DNA from: Leptospiraceae bacterium
Lineage (GTDB): Bacteria; Spirochaetota; Leptospiria; Leptospirales; Leptonemataceae
DNA: 64,000 bases
Direction: 5' to 3'
Assembly: GCA_026005135.1 (NCBI GenBank)
Contig: BPKM01000001.1
Coordinates: forward strand, 310,001 to 374,000
Shown: positions 1-8,749 of the stretch, piece after piece
Position numbering within the stretch: the first letter of the stretch is position 1
Layout of the letters: the number at the start of each line of letters is the position of its first letter
Position numbers and translations under genes: made by a program
The notes under the pieces: generated by a model
Told to the model about the DNA's origin: nothing
Databases searched by the model: none
The model's input: the letters and a program-made list of their open reading frames with translations, nothing else

Positions 1-1896
1 ATATTCTTCGCCTGTTTCCGTATCATAAACAGCAGCATGTCTATGGCTGAATGTTCCTCGTTTACAATCCTGACCTGATATTCTTACAGGTGTTCCTTCT
101 AATAGTAAAGAACCATAAGCAAGTAATTCTCCCATTCCCCAGTCAATTTTCTTTTTATCTGGATAAAAGATCATGTCATATCGTTCCTGAAATAATCTTT
201 TTAATTTAGGATTAAGATGGAACCTTTCAGGAACAGATGTTAAGACTTCTGTTACTTTTTGTAATGTTGAAAGATTTACAGATGTATCAGGCTCATTATC
301 AAAATCAATTCTTTTTAAACCTTTCCATTGATCTGTAAGTGTTTGTATATATATTTTTATATCTTCTGATTCTAAACGTTTATGAGCATTTTCAAAAAAC
401 TGACATATTTCTTGTTTTATTTTGTCTTTTTCTTCATTGCTTAAAACAGAAGAAGTAGGAGATTTATCAAATAAAGTAAATGTACCAGGATGTTTTTTTA
501 TTTTTTTATACATTACTGGTTGAGTAAAACTTGGTTCATCTGTTTCATTATGACCCCATTTACGAAAACAAATCAAATCAATAAAAACATCTGTATTAAA
601 TGTTTGACGAAATTCAACTGCTAATTTTACAGCTCGACAAACTGCTATAGGATCATCACCATTTACATGAAAAATAGGTGTTTGCAAAAGTTTACCTATA
701 TCGGTTGCATAAGGAGTAGAACGTGCATCCTGTGGCTCTGTTGTAAAACCTATTTGATTATTAACTACAATATGTATACTACCGCCAATTGTATATCCCT
801 TTAAATGAGCCATATTTATCATTTCATAATTAATACCCTGACCAGCAATTGCAGCATCACCATGTATTAATAATGCAAAATGTTTATCTCTTGTTTCGTC
901 TTTGTTTTTTGTTTGTCTTGCTCGAACAGAACCCATTACAACAGGGTTTATAACTTCTAAATGACTTGGATTAAAAGCAAGACTTAAATGAATTGATTTA
1001 TTATTAAGTGTTTTATAATCACTGGAATAACCAAGATGATATTTTACATCTCCCATTGAGATGTCTTCACCTACATTTTCATTAAATTCTGCAAAAATTT
1101 GAGCTGGATCTTTTCCCATTATATTTGCTAGAACATTCAATCGTCCTCTATGAGCCATACCAATAACAATTTGCTCAACATCATATTTGCCAGCTTCTTC
1201 AATAAGTGTTGCAATAGCTGGAATTAAACTTTCTCCACCTTCTAAAGAAAAACGTTTTTTACCCGGATATTTAATTGATAAAAATTTTTCAAAATATTCT
1301 GCACTAAATAATTTATAATATAACATTCTTACAATTTCGTAAGGTAATGGTTTATAGAAATCTTCCGATTCTACTCGATCTATAATCCAGTTCCTTTTTT
1401 CATCATCTCTAATATAATAGAATTCAAATCCTGTAGTAGAACAATAGATATTTTGCATCTTATTAATGATATTTTCTACGGTATCTATGTAATCCTTATT
1501 CGCTATAGAAACTGTCACTTTTCTTTTTAAATCAGCTTCTGTTATACCATATTTAGAAATATTAAAAAACATTTTAGGATCTTTTTGGTGCATTCCAAGA
1601 GGATCAATATTAGCAACAAAATGACCATGTCTTCGGTAATCCTGAATTAATTTATGTACTTTAAGATTAAGATCTGCTGTTATCCAATCCGATGGCAGGT
1701 CTTCTGGTTGAATTTCTGAAGTTAAAGTGATAGCTTTCTTTTCAATCCTAGTTCCATTATCTTTTTCTAATGAATCGAACAGGATTTTCCAATCTTCAGG
1801 TATGCTTTCTGGACTTTCCAAATATTTTTCGTATAATTGCTCCAGATATTCTTTTTGATCTCCCTGGAGCACGGAGATATAATTTATGGGGTTCAT
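1..1896 (-). CDS. sucA: 2-oxoglutarate dehydrogenase E1 component, 3' end cut by window edge
   Basis: Thiamine-diphosphate E1 subunit that decarboxylates 2-oxoglutarate and passes the succinyl group to E2 in the TCA cycle. The frame is open from ATG at 1896 down to base 1, giving the first 632 residues of a protein normally about 900 long. The N-terminus shows the short E1o leader with a YEKYLESPESIP-like stretch. The cofactor-domain motifs GMAHRGRLNVLANI and HGDAAIAGQG are intact, followed by NGDDPIAV and the HNETDEPSFTQP segment. No frameshift is seen. rpsR lies upstream on the same strand with a 63-nt gap. Its presence points to an oxidative TCA cycle, as in Leptospiraceae and unlike host-restricted Borrelia or Treponema. 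Confidence 0.95.
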   Translation of the reverse strand, partial: MNPINYISVLQGDQKEYLEQLYEKYLESPESIPEDWKILFDSLEKDNGTRIEKKAITLTSEIQPEDLPSDWITADLNLKVHKLIQDYRRHGHFVANIDPLGMHQKDPKMFFNISKYGITEADLKRKVTVSIANKDYIDTVENIINKMQNIYCSTTGFEFYYIRDDEKRNWIIDRVESEDFYKPLPYEIVRMLYYKLFSAEYFEKFLSIKYPGKKRFSLEGGESLIPAIATLIEEAGKYDVEQIVIGMAHRGRLNVLANIMGKDPAQIFAEFNENVGEDISMGDVKYHLGYSSDYKTLNNKSIHLSLAFNPSHLEVINPVVMGSVRARQTKNKDETRDKHFALLIHGDAAIAGQGINYEMINMAHLKGYTIGGSIHIVVNNQIGFTTEPQDARSTPYATDIGKLLQTPIFHVNGDDPIAVCRAVKLAVEFRQTFNTDVFIDLICFRKWGHNETDEPSFTQPVMYKKIKKHPGTFTLFDKSPTSSVLSNEEKDKIKQEICQFFENAHKRLESEDIKIYIQTLTDQWKGLKRIDFDNEPDTSVNLSTLQKVTEVLTSVPERFHLNPKLKRLFQERYDMIFYPDKKKIDWGMGELLAYGSLLLEGTPVRISGQDCKRGTFSHRHAAVYDTETGEEY

Positions 1897-1959
1897 AACA
1901 CATAACCTATTTTTATACTCTCTCTCATTTGTTTAATAATATCTTATTTTTTTAATGAA

Positions 1960-2235
1960 TCAACGTTTTGTAAATGGTAATAAATTTGCCATTCTGGCTC
2001 TTTTAATTTCCTTTGCAATTTTTCTTTGGACTTTTGCAGTAGCACCAGTCATTCTTCGAGGTAATATTTTACCAGTTTTAGATATAAATCTTTGTAGAAC
2101 TTCTGGTTTTCTATAATCAATCTCTAATCCACGAGTATCTAAAACTCTCTTTTTATATCTAAATTTAATGGGATTTTTATTATCTTGTTCCTTTTGGTTA
2201 TTCTGATTTTCTGTATTTTGTAATTCTTCACTCAT
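1960..2235 (-). CDS. rpsR: 30S ribosomal protein bS18
   Basis: Small-subunit ribosomal protein of 91 residues. The first 25 residues are a poorly conserved Asn/Gln/Glu-rich tail. From about residue 26 the S18 core is clear: [35 protein letters not shown] and the C-terminal [19 protein letters not shown]. In many bacteria rpsR sits between rpsF/ssb and rplI; here none of these partners is adjacent. A TATAAT-like hexamer on the minus strand (about 2284-2289) lies upstream and would give a leader of roughly 40 nt. Confidence 0.95.
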   Translation of the reverse strand: MSEELQNTENQNNQKEQDNKNPIKFRYKKRVLDTRGLEIDYRKPEVLQRFISKTGKILPRRMTGATAKVQRKIAKEIKRARMANLLPFTKR

Positions 2236-2444
2236 ACAATCAACATTTTTTTATTACTTTTATTGCTGTAAAGAACTTTTTGATATTATAGAAAGTCAGG
2301 TAAAAAATATTATATTTTTATATTTTCTAATTGTTAACCAAAAAGTTAAATGTAAATTAAATAATATTAAGAATAAAATTCTTAAAAAAAATCCTTTTTA
2401 TTTTTTATGTAACTAGTTAGTCAAATTTGTCGAAAAATAATTTG

Positions 2445-3287
2445 ATGAATTACAATAAACAGAATTATAGATTTGTAATAAAATTTATTTTCTTTTGGTT
2501 TTGTATAACTATTTTTTTAAATCTAACGCATAGAAATAAAAATCATACTTATGCTTTTGGACCTTTAGGTCCTTATACTCATCATAGGATTTTATACGAA
2601 TCGATACTTCAGTTTTCTAATGATATAAAAATGGATTTTAATCCCAGTTGTACATTATTATTATATCAGTTTGCATATGATAGTGATTCAATTTATGGTG
2701 ATAAAGATTACTATCATTGTGATAATGGTAATTTTAGCGGTTGCTCTTTAATGTTAGAAACTTTGAAAAATCAATCAAAACAATCGATTAATTTAATAGA
2801 AGTAATTAGAAATTTTGCTTTGGCTTCTCATATAGTTCAAGATTTTTATGCACATTCAAATTGGGTGGAAAAAAATAAATTTTCTTTAATTCTTGCTCCT
2901 ATTGAATTGTTTAAGGATATACCACCACAATCTATGAAGGAATTTAAATGGTTGCAATCAGGTATTTATCCAGATGAAAATGCAGTTTTATTATCAAATG
3001 ATATATTAGTTAATTATTATTGTTTGATATTACCAGAAGATTTATGGGATGAATATTTTCCTAATGCTGGTCATGCCTGTATAAACAAAGATGGAAATTT
3101 CGGTAGAGGAGCTTATTTTGTAAATGGATCATATATGACTTACCATGAATTGGCAGCTTTGTATGCAATAAAACATACTGTTGAATTATTACATTGGTAT
3201 AAAAAAAACGTTCCATTATTCAGACTTTGTTTAGTACCATTTTCAAGTTTTTTTAATTGTAATACGATTTTAAAGGAAGAATTCTAA
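2445..3287 (+). CDS. exported Het-C / zinc phospholipase C-like protein
   Basis: About 280 residues with an N-terminal hydrophobic segment (IKFIFFWFCITIFLNL) acting as signal peptide or anchor. It has the histidine pattern of the Het-C/zinc-dependent phospholipase C-type fold: THHRILYES after the signal, then ASHIVQDFYAHSNWVE near the middle, and a late YHELAALYAIKH helix. In that family these His/Asp residues bind zinc. Activity here is inferred; it could be a lipase, a nuclease-like relative or a structural homologue. I prefer the ATG at 2445 to a TTG at 2427 because no Shine-Dalgarno precedes either and ATG dominates in the window. It stands alone, divergent from rpsR. Confidence 0.6.
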   Translation: MNYNKQNYRFVIKFIFFWFCITIFLNLTHRNKNHTYAFGPLGPYTHHRILYESILQFSNDIKMDFNPSCTLLLYQFAYDSDSIYGDKDYYHCDNGNFSGCSLMLETLKNQSKQSINLIEVIRNFALASHIVQDFYAHSNWVEKNKFSLILAPIELFKDIPPQSMKEFKWLQSGIYPDENAVLLSNDILVNYYCLILPEDLWDEYFPNAGHACINKDGNFGRGAYFVNGSYMTYHELAALYAIKHTVELLHWYKKNVPLFRLCLVPFSSFFNCNTILKEEF

Positions 3288-3985
3288 AAAATAAATAAAA
3301 AATAATACTGTCTCTGTTTCATAAAAGTTAATTATTTGCTATTTATAAAAAAATTTGCCAGTATTGTTAAACAATTTTTCTTGATATGAAATAAATAGTA
3401 AATGTTTAAGCATATGTAAGTAATATTTGAAAAAAATAACGCCTTTATAAGAAATTATACTTTGAAATGGGAGTTATGCAACAAAGCCATTCTTTTCATA
3501 CAATATAAAAAATATTTAATTATTATTTTTTCAAACTTTTTTTACCAAATTTTCCGTTTATATGCAACTGAGCCGAGATTATTAATTATTAAAAGAATTT
3601 AAAAGGTTTCCCCAAAGTAGGAGTTTATAATCCTGTAAATTTCCTATACAATGAATAAAATTAAACAAAAGAAAGAAACAAAATATATGTATCCTCATCA
3701 TATTAATTAGACGTCGAATTACTATTTTTTTGCTAATTTTTTACGAAAATTGTAATTTTTTTGTTTTATTTAGCTATATTGTTATAGAATAATATAAATA
3801 TGGTCAATATAATAATAACAAATAATTACATAACTATGTGAGTATTTTATCAAAAAGTAGATATTTTTATGATTTTTTAAAAAAGAGATAAGTAATATTG
3901 TAAAGATATTCTAAATGAAACCAATTATTAATCTAAGTATAAAAAAAATCTTGCTTTATTAATAAAAAAAGAAATAGTAGTTATT
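3288..3985. other. 698-bp intergenic stretch
   Basis: No convincing ORF or structural RNA is seen between the Het-C-like gene and the SDR gene. It contains one MITE-like repeat (3311-3488). The rest is more than 80% A+T with no repeat I recognise elsewhere in the window. Confidence 0.5.
3311..3488 (+). repeat. MITE-like repeat, copy 1
   Basis: The left end reads CTCTGTTTCATAAAAGTTAA. The right end reads GGGAGTTATGCAACAAAGCC, whose reverse complement begins GGCTTTGTTGCATAA, so the ends are imperfect inverted repeats. The internal ATTATTTGCTATTTATAAAA is shared with the copies at 11533 and 33914, and the internal AATATTTGAAAAAAAT with the copy at 46352. There is no coding capacity. No clear target duplication was found. 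Confidence 0.6.
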
Positions 3986-4783
3986 ATGAATATTGATAAC
4001 AAAGTTGTCTGGATTACAGGGGCGTCTTCTGGTATTGGAAGAGCTCTTGTTAAAGAACTGGCGAAATATCATTGTAATTTTATTTTAACAAGTAGAAATT
4101 GTGATAAACTAATAGAATTAATTCAGGAACTTCAATATCCCGAAGAAAAATATTTGATTTTACCGTTCGATTTAATGGATTATAAAAATTTACCATCCTT
4201 AGTAGAAAAGGCAGTAGAACGATTTAAAAAAATAGATATATTAATAAATAATGCTGGTATTACACAGCGTTCCCTTGCTAAGGAAACTGCCATAGAAACA
4301 ACAGAAAAAATTTTTGCCTTAGACTTTTTTGCTCCAGTCTATCTTACAAAATTAACTTTACCATATTTTAATGAACCAGGTAATATTACAATAATATCCA
4401 GTGTAGCTGGAAAATTTGGTTCTCCTTATCGTTCAACTTATTCGGCAGCAAAACATGCATTACATGGTTATTTTGATTCATTAAGAGCAGAATTACATCG
4501 AGAAAATAAAATTATTCAGGTATTGATTGTCTGTCCTGGATTTGTTAAAACAAATATTTCTTTAAATGCTTTAAAAGGAGATGGAACACTTCATAATCAA
4601 TTAGATGAAGGTATACAGAAAGGATTGGAACCAGAATATGTTGCAAAAAAAATTATTAATGCAATCAAAAAAGACAAACAAGAAATTATTATTGCTGGTT
4701 TAAAAGAATCCTTTGCCGTATTTTTAAAACGATTTTTTCCAGAAATTTTATCTAAAATTTTAGTAAAAGCAAAGGTTACATAA
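3986..4783 (+). CDS. short-chain dehydrogenase/reductase (SDR family)
   Basis: NAD(P)-dependent oxidoreductase of 265 residues, standard for classical SDRs. The cofactor motif GASSGIG lies at residues 12-18, NNAG at about 88-91, the catalytic serine in IISSVAG, and YSAAK at about 152-156 supplies the Tyr/Lys pair. After that come PGFVKTN and a basic, hydrophobic C-terminus (FLKRFFPEILSKIL) typical of membrane-associated DHRS7-like members. The substrate cannot be told from sequence. It faces yaaR convergently with a 3-nt gap. No Shine-Dalgarno precedes the ATG. Confidence 0.85.
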   Translation: MNIDNKVVWITGASSGIGRALVKELAKYHCNFILTSRNCDKLIELIQELQYPEEKYLILPFDLMDYKNLPSLVEKAVERFKKIDILINNAGITQRSLAKETAIETTEKIFALDFFAPVYLTKLTLPYFNEPGNITIISSVAGKFGSPYRSTYSAAKHALHGYFDSLRAELHRENKIIQVLIVCPGFVKTNISLNALKGDGTLHNQLDEGIQKGLEPEYVAKKIINAIKKDKQEIIIAGLKESFAVFLKRFFPEILSKILVKAKVT

Positions 4784-4786
4784 TAT

Positions 4787-5290
4787 TTATTGCTTTAAAT
4801 CTAATAGCAAGCCACGTATTTCTTTTAAATTTCGTAAAATTTCAAATGCTGTATTCCTTTTTGATTGTATTGCTAACATCATTTTATGTAATTTATCATC
4901 AATTACTTTAACATAGGATAAAATGATTTCTTTTCCTGTTTGTGTCCTTCTCTTTAATGTTTCTATCTTTAGATTTTTTTCTAATAAGATTTGAGAAATC
5001 TTTTTAATTAATTGTTTATATTCTTCTAAGGATTCTTCAGTTGGGTTATCGATTAATTTTTTTTCTATAATAGGTAATTCTTTCCAGAGTTGATTTAGTT
5101 CTGGTTCTTTTTTTTGGGGTATAAGTTCATCTATTAGTTCGTCGAATGTTTTTATCTGTTTTTGTTGTGAGTTTTTATTTTTTATTTTATCTTTATCTTT
5201 AATATTTTTAGTAGAAATCGTATTAGGGGGAATATATTTCGCATCTACCTGAGAGGAAGAGAGATTAATAGAATTTGTAATTTGATTCAT
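4787..5290 (-). CDS. DUF327 (YaaR) family protein
   Basis: A 167-residue protein. The first 60 residues are polar and low complexity. The remainder matches the DUF327/YaaR pattern: FDELIDELIP, a helical LWKELPIIEKKL, and the family's C-terminal signature with IDDKLHKM followed by IRGLLLDL at the very end. YaaR proteins occur in Firmicutes and spirochaetes; the molecular function is not established. It has its own upstream region of about 200 nt shared divergently with the XPB gene. Confidence 0.65.
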   Translation of the reverse strand: MNQITNSINLSSSQVDAKYIPPNTISTKNIKDKDKIKNKNSQQKQIKTFDELIDELIPQKKEPELNQLWKELPIIEKKLIDNPTEESLEEYKQLIKKISQILLEKNLKIETLKRRTQTGKEIILSYVKVIDDKLHKMMLAIQSKRNTAFEILRNLKEIRGLLLDLKQ

Positions 5291-5492
5291 ATTACAAAAA
5301 ATATCGGAAATTTTTAAAATTTCATAATGGACTTTTTAGAGAAATTTTATTTAATTAGAACAGAAATAAATGTTTTTTTTAGTTGACGTGTAATGATAAA
5401 TTTCGGTTTAAGACTAAGTATTTTTATATTATATTAAAGATATAATTAATATTAGAAATAATTAAATAAAAAACATACAAAAAAGGAAAGTT

Positions 5493-7208
5493 ATGCCAGA
5501 TTTAAATAATCCGTTAATCGTTCAATCCGATAAAACAATGTTATTGGAAGTTCATAATCCCAAATTTGAGGATTGTAGAGCTTTTTGTAGTCAATTTGCT
5601 GAATTAGAAAAAAGCCCAGAACATTTTCATACTTATAGAATAACAGCTTTATCTTTATGGAATGCTGCTTCCAGTGGAATGACAGCAGACGAAATTATTG
5701 CAGGGCTGGAAGAATTTACAAAATATCCTTTGCCAAAAAATGTTATAAGCGAAATCAAAGAACAAATTTCAAGATATGGAAAAGTAAAATTAATTAAAGA
5801 AGAAGATGGAGAATTATATATTATCTCCGAAGAGCCCAATTTTCTTAAAGAAATTGCACATCATCGCTCTATACAGAACTATATTAAAGAATTTCAAGGT
5901 GATAGAATTGCTGTTTTAAAAGAGTATAGAGGGCATATAAAACATGCTTTAATAAAAATTGGTTATCCAGTTGAAGACCTTGCTGGATATGATGAAGGTG
6001 CTGCCTATAATTTTAATTTTAGGGCTGTAACCCGTTCTGGTAAACCATTCAGTATGAGGGATTACCAAAGAAAAGCAATAGAAGTTTTTCATGCTGGTGG
6101 AACAAAATACGGTGGTTCTGGTGTTATTGTTCTTCCCTGTGGAGCTGGAAAAACAATTGTTGGTATAGGAGTAATGCAATTAGTTGGTGCCTATACGTTA
6201 ATATTAGTAACCAATACTTTATCAATTCGACAATGGAAAAACGAAATTTTAGATAAAACAGATATTCCAGAAGAAGATATTGGCGAATATAGTGGAGAGA
6301 AAAAAGAAATAAAACCAATAACAATTGCAACTTATAATATTGTAACTCATAGAAAGAAAAAAGGAGGGGAATTTACTCATTATCATCTATTTAGTGCTGC
6401 AAATTGGGGACTTATTATTTATGATGAAGTTCATTTATTACCTGCTCCAGTATTTCGCTTAACATCAGAATTACAGGCAAAAAGACGATTGGGATTAACT
6501 GCTACACTTGTTAGAGAAGATGGCTTAGAAGAAGATGTATTTTCTTTAATTGGACCCAAAAAATATGATGTTCCCTGGAAAGAATTAGAAAAACAATCCT
6601 GGATTGCCAATGCTAAATGTATAGAAATACGTGTTGATATGGATGAAGAATTAAGAGCAAAATACTCTGTTGCTGATGATAGAGAAAAATATCGTTTAGC
6701 TTCTGAGAATCCAGTTAAGATGAAAGTAATAAAAGCAATTATGGAAGAGCATGGAAAAAATAATATTTTAATTATTGGGCAATATCTGGATCAATTGGAA
6801 AAAATTGCGAAAAGATTTAAATTACCAATTATTACTGGCCAAACGCCATTAGCAGAACGAGAACGTTTATATAAAGCATTCAGAGAAGGAAAAGAACCCT
6901 GTTTAATAGTATCTCGTGTTGCAAACTTTTCTATTGATTTACCAGATGCTCGTGTAGCAATACAGGTTAGTGGAACATTTGGTTCTCGTCAGGAAGAAGC
7001 TCAACGTCTTGGAAGAGTTTTAAGACCAAAAGGGAATGATAATATGGCATATTTTTATACTATTATTAGTAGAGATACAACAGAGGAAACTTTCGCTCAA
7101 AATAGACAATTATTTTTAACAGAACAGGGATATGAATATCAAATTTATACATTTGATGAATATTTAGAAATGAAAGGTAAAGCTCGAGAAATTATAACTC
7201 AACGATAA
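5493..7208 (+). CDS. XPB/Rad25-type DNA repair helicase
   Basis: SF2 helicase of 571 residues, the size of bacterial XPB. An N-terminal winged-helix-like and damage-recognition region (about 1-185) precedes the motor. Walker A is PCGAGKT at about 214-220, the Walker B box is DEVH at about 310, motif III is LTAT, and the RED motif typical of XPB follows at once (VREDG, about 338). Motifs V/VI appear as VANFSIDLPDA and RQEEAQRLGRVLRP. It presumably unwinds DNA during repair; no XPD or Bax1-like nuclease partner is adjacent. A good Shine-Dalgarno (AAAGGAAAG) precedes ATG 5493. An SDR gene follows after 8 nt, suggesting one transcript. Confidence 0.9.
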   Translation: MPDLNNPLIVQSDKTMLLEVHNPKFEDCRAFCSQFAELEKSPEHFHTYRITALSLWNAASSGMTADEIIAGLEEFTKYPLPKNVISEIKEQISRYGKVKLIKEEDGELYIISEEPNFLKEIAHHRSIQNYIKEFQGDRIAVLKEYRGHIKHALIKIGYPVEDLAGYDEGAAYNFNFRAVTRSGKPFSMRDYQRKAIEVFHAGGTKYGGSGVIVLPCGAGKTIVGIGVMQLVGAYTLILVTNTLSIRQWKNEILDKTDIPEEDIGEYSGEKKEIKPITIATYNIVTHRKKKGGEFTHYHLFSAANWGLIIYDEVHLLPAPVFRLTSELQAKRRLGLTATLVREDGLEEDVFSLIGPKKYDVPWKELEKQSWIANAKCIEIRVDMDEELRAKYSVADDREKYRLASENPVKMKVIKAIMEEHGKNNILIIGQYLDQLEKIAKRFKLPIITGQTPLAERERLYKAFREGKEPCLIVSRVANFSIDLPDARVAIQVSGTFGSRQEEAQRLGRVLRPKGNDNMAYFYTIISRDTTEETFAQNRQLFLTEQGYEYQIYTFDEYLEMKGKAREIITQR

Positions 7209-7216
7209 AGTGTGTT

Positions 7217-8053
7217 ATGAATATAAATAAAACCATTTTTATTACAGGTTCAACAGATGGTATAGGCAAAGCATTAGCTTTACAACTATTACAGGAAAAT
7301 CATCAGGTAATATTTCATGGGAGAAATAAAGAAAGGTTGAATTCAGTATTAAAAGAAATAAAAGAAAAAACAGGAAAAATCTGTCTGGGATATCTGGCAG
7401 ATTTATCTAATTTTGAAGATATTTCATTAATGTGCGAAAAAATTCAAAAAGAAGTTAATTCTATTGATGTTTTAATTCATAATGCTGGAACATATGAAAA
7501 ATCCTTACAATTTAATAAAGATGGTATAGAAAAAACCTTTGCAGTAAATTATATTTCTAATGTTTTGATAAATGAAAAATTATTTCATTATTTTAATCAA
7601 AATTTAGAAGAACGTAAAAAAAATCAGAAAAATCTTCGTATTATTTTAGTAAGTAGTATTGCACATCAAAGTGGCCAATTTTCTTTAGAATACTGGTTTA
7701 AACCAGATACCTATAATCCTTATCTTGCCTATGCAAATTCTAAAATGGCACAAATCATGTATTGTTATTATATCTCTGAATATTTTAAAGAATTTTATAT
7801 TACTATTAATACTTTACATCCCGGGGTTATCGATACAAAAATACTTCGCGATAATTTTGGAATGAAAGGTGCACCTATATCAGAAGGGACAAAAACAATT
7901 TATTATTTAGCTTTATCTAAGGAAGTAGAAAATATTACAGGTAAATATTTTATTAATCAAAAAATAGAACAGTCTTCTCCAGATACATATAATAAAGAAT
8001 ACCAGGAAAAATTATATTTAAAAACAAAAGAAGTTATTCAATCTTATTTATAA
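7217..8053 (+). CDS. short-chain dehydrogenase (retinol dehydrogenase-like SDR)
   Basis: A 278-residue SDR. The Rossmann motif is GSTDGIG at residues 11-17, then HGRNKERL, HNAG at about 88-91, the catalytic Ser in LVSSIAH and Tyr/Lys in YANSK at about 171-175, followed by HPGVIDT. The insertion between SSIAH and YANSK is characteristic of the RDH11-14/WWOX-like subgroup. The substrate is unknown. It is probably co-transcribed with the XPB gene. Its last 20 bp overlap the true 3' end of the convergent D-lactate dehydrogenase gene (stop at 8034-8036). Confidence 0.85.
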   Translation: MNINKTIFITGSTDGIGKALALQLLQENHQVIFHGRNKERLNSVLKEIKEKTGKICLGYLADLSNFEDISLMCEKIQKEVNSIDVLIHNAGTYEKSLQFNKDGIEKTFAVNYISNVLINEKLFHYFNQNLEERKKNQKNLRIILVSSIAHQSGQFSLEYWFKPDTYNPYLAYANSKMAQIMYCYYISEYFKEFYITINTLHPGVIDTKILRDNFGMKGAPISEGTKTIYYLALSKEVENITGKYFINQKIEQSSPDTYNKEYQEKLYLKTKEVIQSYL

Positions 8054-8133
8054 TTGAATTATAAACATAATAAAGAAAATGATTAAAGTCTTTTTCTGTA
8101 CCAATACTTAAACCAATTTCGCATGTTAAATTA

Positions 8134-8694
8134 CTACTTGCTATAAACATCATATGTATGATTTTTTAAGCGATTCTTGATTTTTCTGGTAGAAGATTGT
8201 AGAATTTCTGGATAAAACATTCCTTTATCTCCTGCAAATCCACAACATTCAGAAAAAGGAGATACATCTATCTGATTAGAAATTTGTTCTAAAATTTCTA
8301 TAAGCTTATTAGTCAAATTTGTTTTTTGGAGAGAACATAAATTTTGTAAATATATTTTATCGTATATTTTATTAAATTTATTGGGATATTTTTTATAGAG
8401 GTCATAAATCCATTCGATAGAATCTATAAACTGGAAATTTTTATATATTTCATTCTTCTTAAAAGCATAAGAACAGGAGGTATTATCAATGATAATAGGA
8501 ATTTTATGATTAAATTGATTTAAAAAATTCATCGTTTTTTGTTGCATTAAAATTTGAGCATTAAAAAAAGCTTTACTTTCGTAAGGTTGAGAGCAACAAT
8601 AACCAGTAGAATTGATTATATGTATATTAATATTAAATTCTTTTGCTATTAGAGGTATTATTTCAAAAAGATCTTTCTGAGATGGGTTTCCCAT
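8134..8694 (-). CDS. C-terminal part of frameshifted D-lactate dehydrogenase (cysteine-rich CCG domain)
   Basis: This is not an independent gene but the continuation of the FAD/Fe-S dehydrogenase encoded at 8750-10882. It carries the CCG domain (YCCSQPY, then SECCGFAGDKGMF) that binds a cluster or heme-b in glycolate and lactate dehydrogenases. Reading upstream of its ATG in the same frame gives DYYYFPTCISR, the expected linker, so a one-base indel near 8752 separates the pieces. A second indel near 8145 causes the early stop: the +1 frame continues SSNLTCEIGLSIGTEKD and ends at 8034-8036, restoring the family's normal C-terminus. All key cysteines survive. Confidence 0.75.
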   Translation of the reverse strand: MGNPSQKDLFEIIPLIAKEFNINIHIINSTGYCCSQPYESKAFFNAQILMQQKTMNFLNQFNHKIPIIIDNTSCSYAFKKNEIYKNFQFIDSIEWIYDLYKKYPNKFNKIYDKIYLQNLCSLQKTNLTNKLIEILEQISNQIDVSPFSECCGFAGDKGMFYPEILQSSTRKIKNRLKNHTYDVYSK

Positions 8695-8749
8695 TAAACG
8701 AGAAATGCATGTTGGAAAATAATAATAATCAATTTGTTTAGATTTATTA

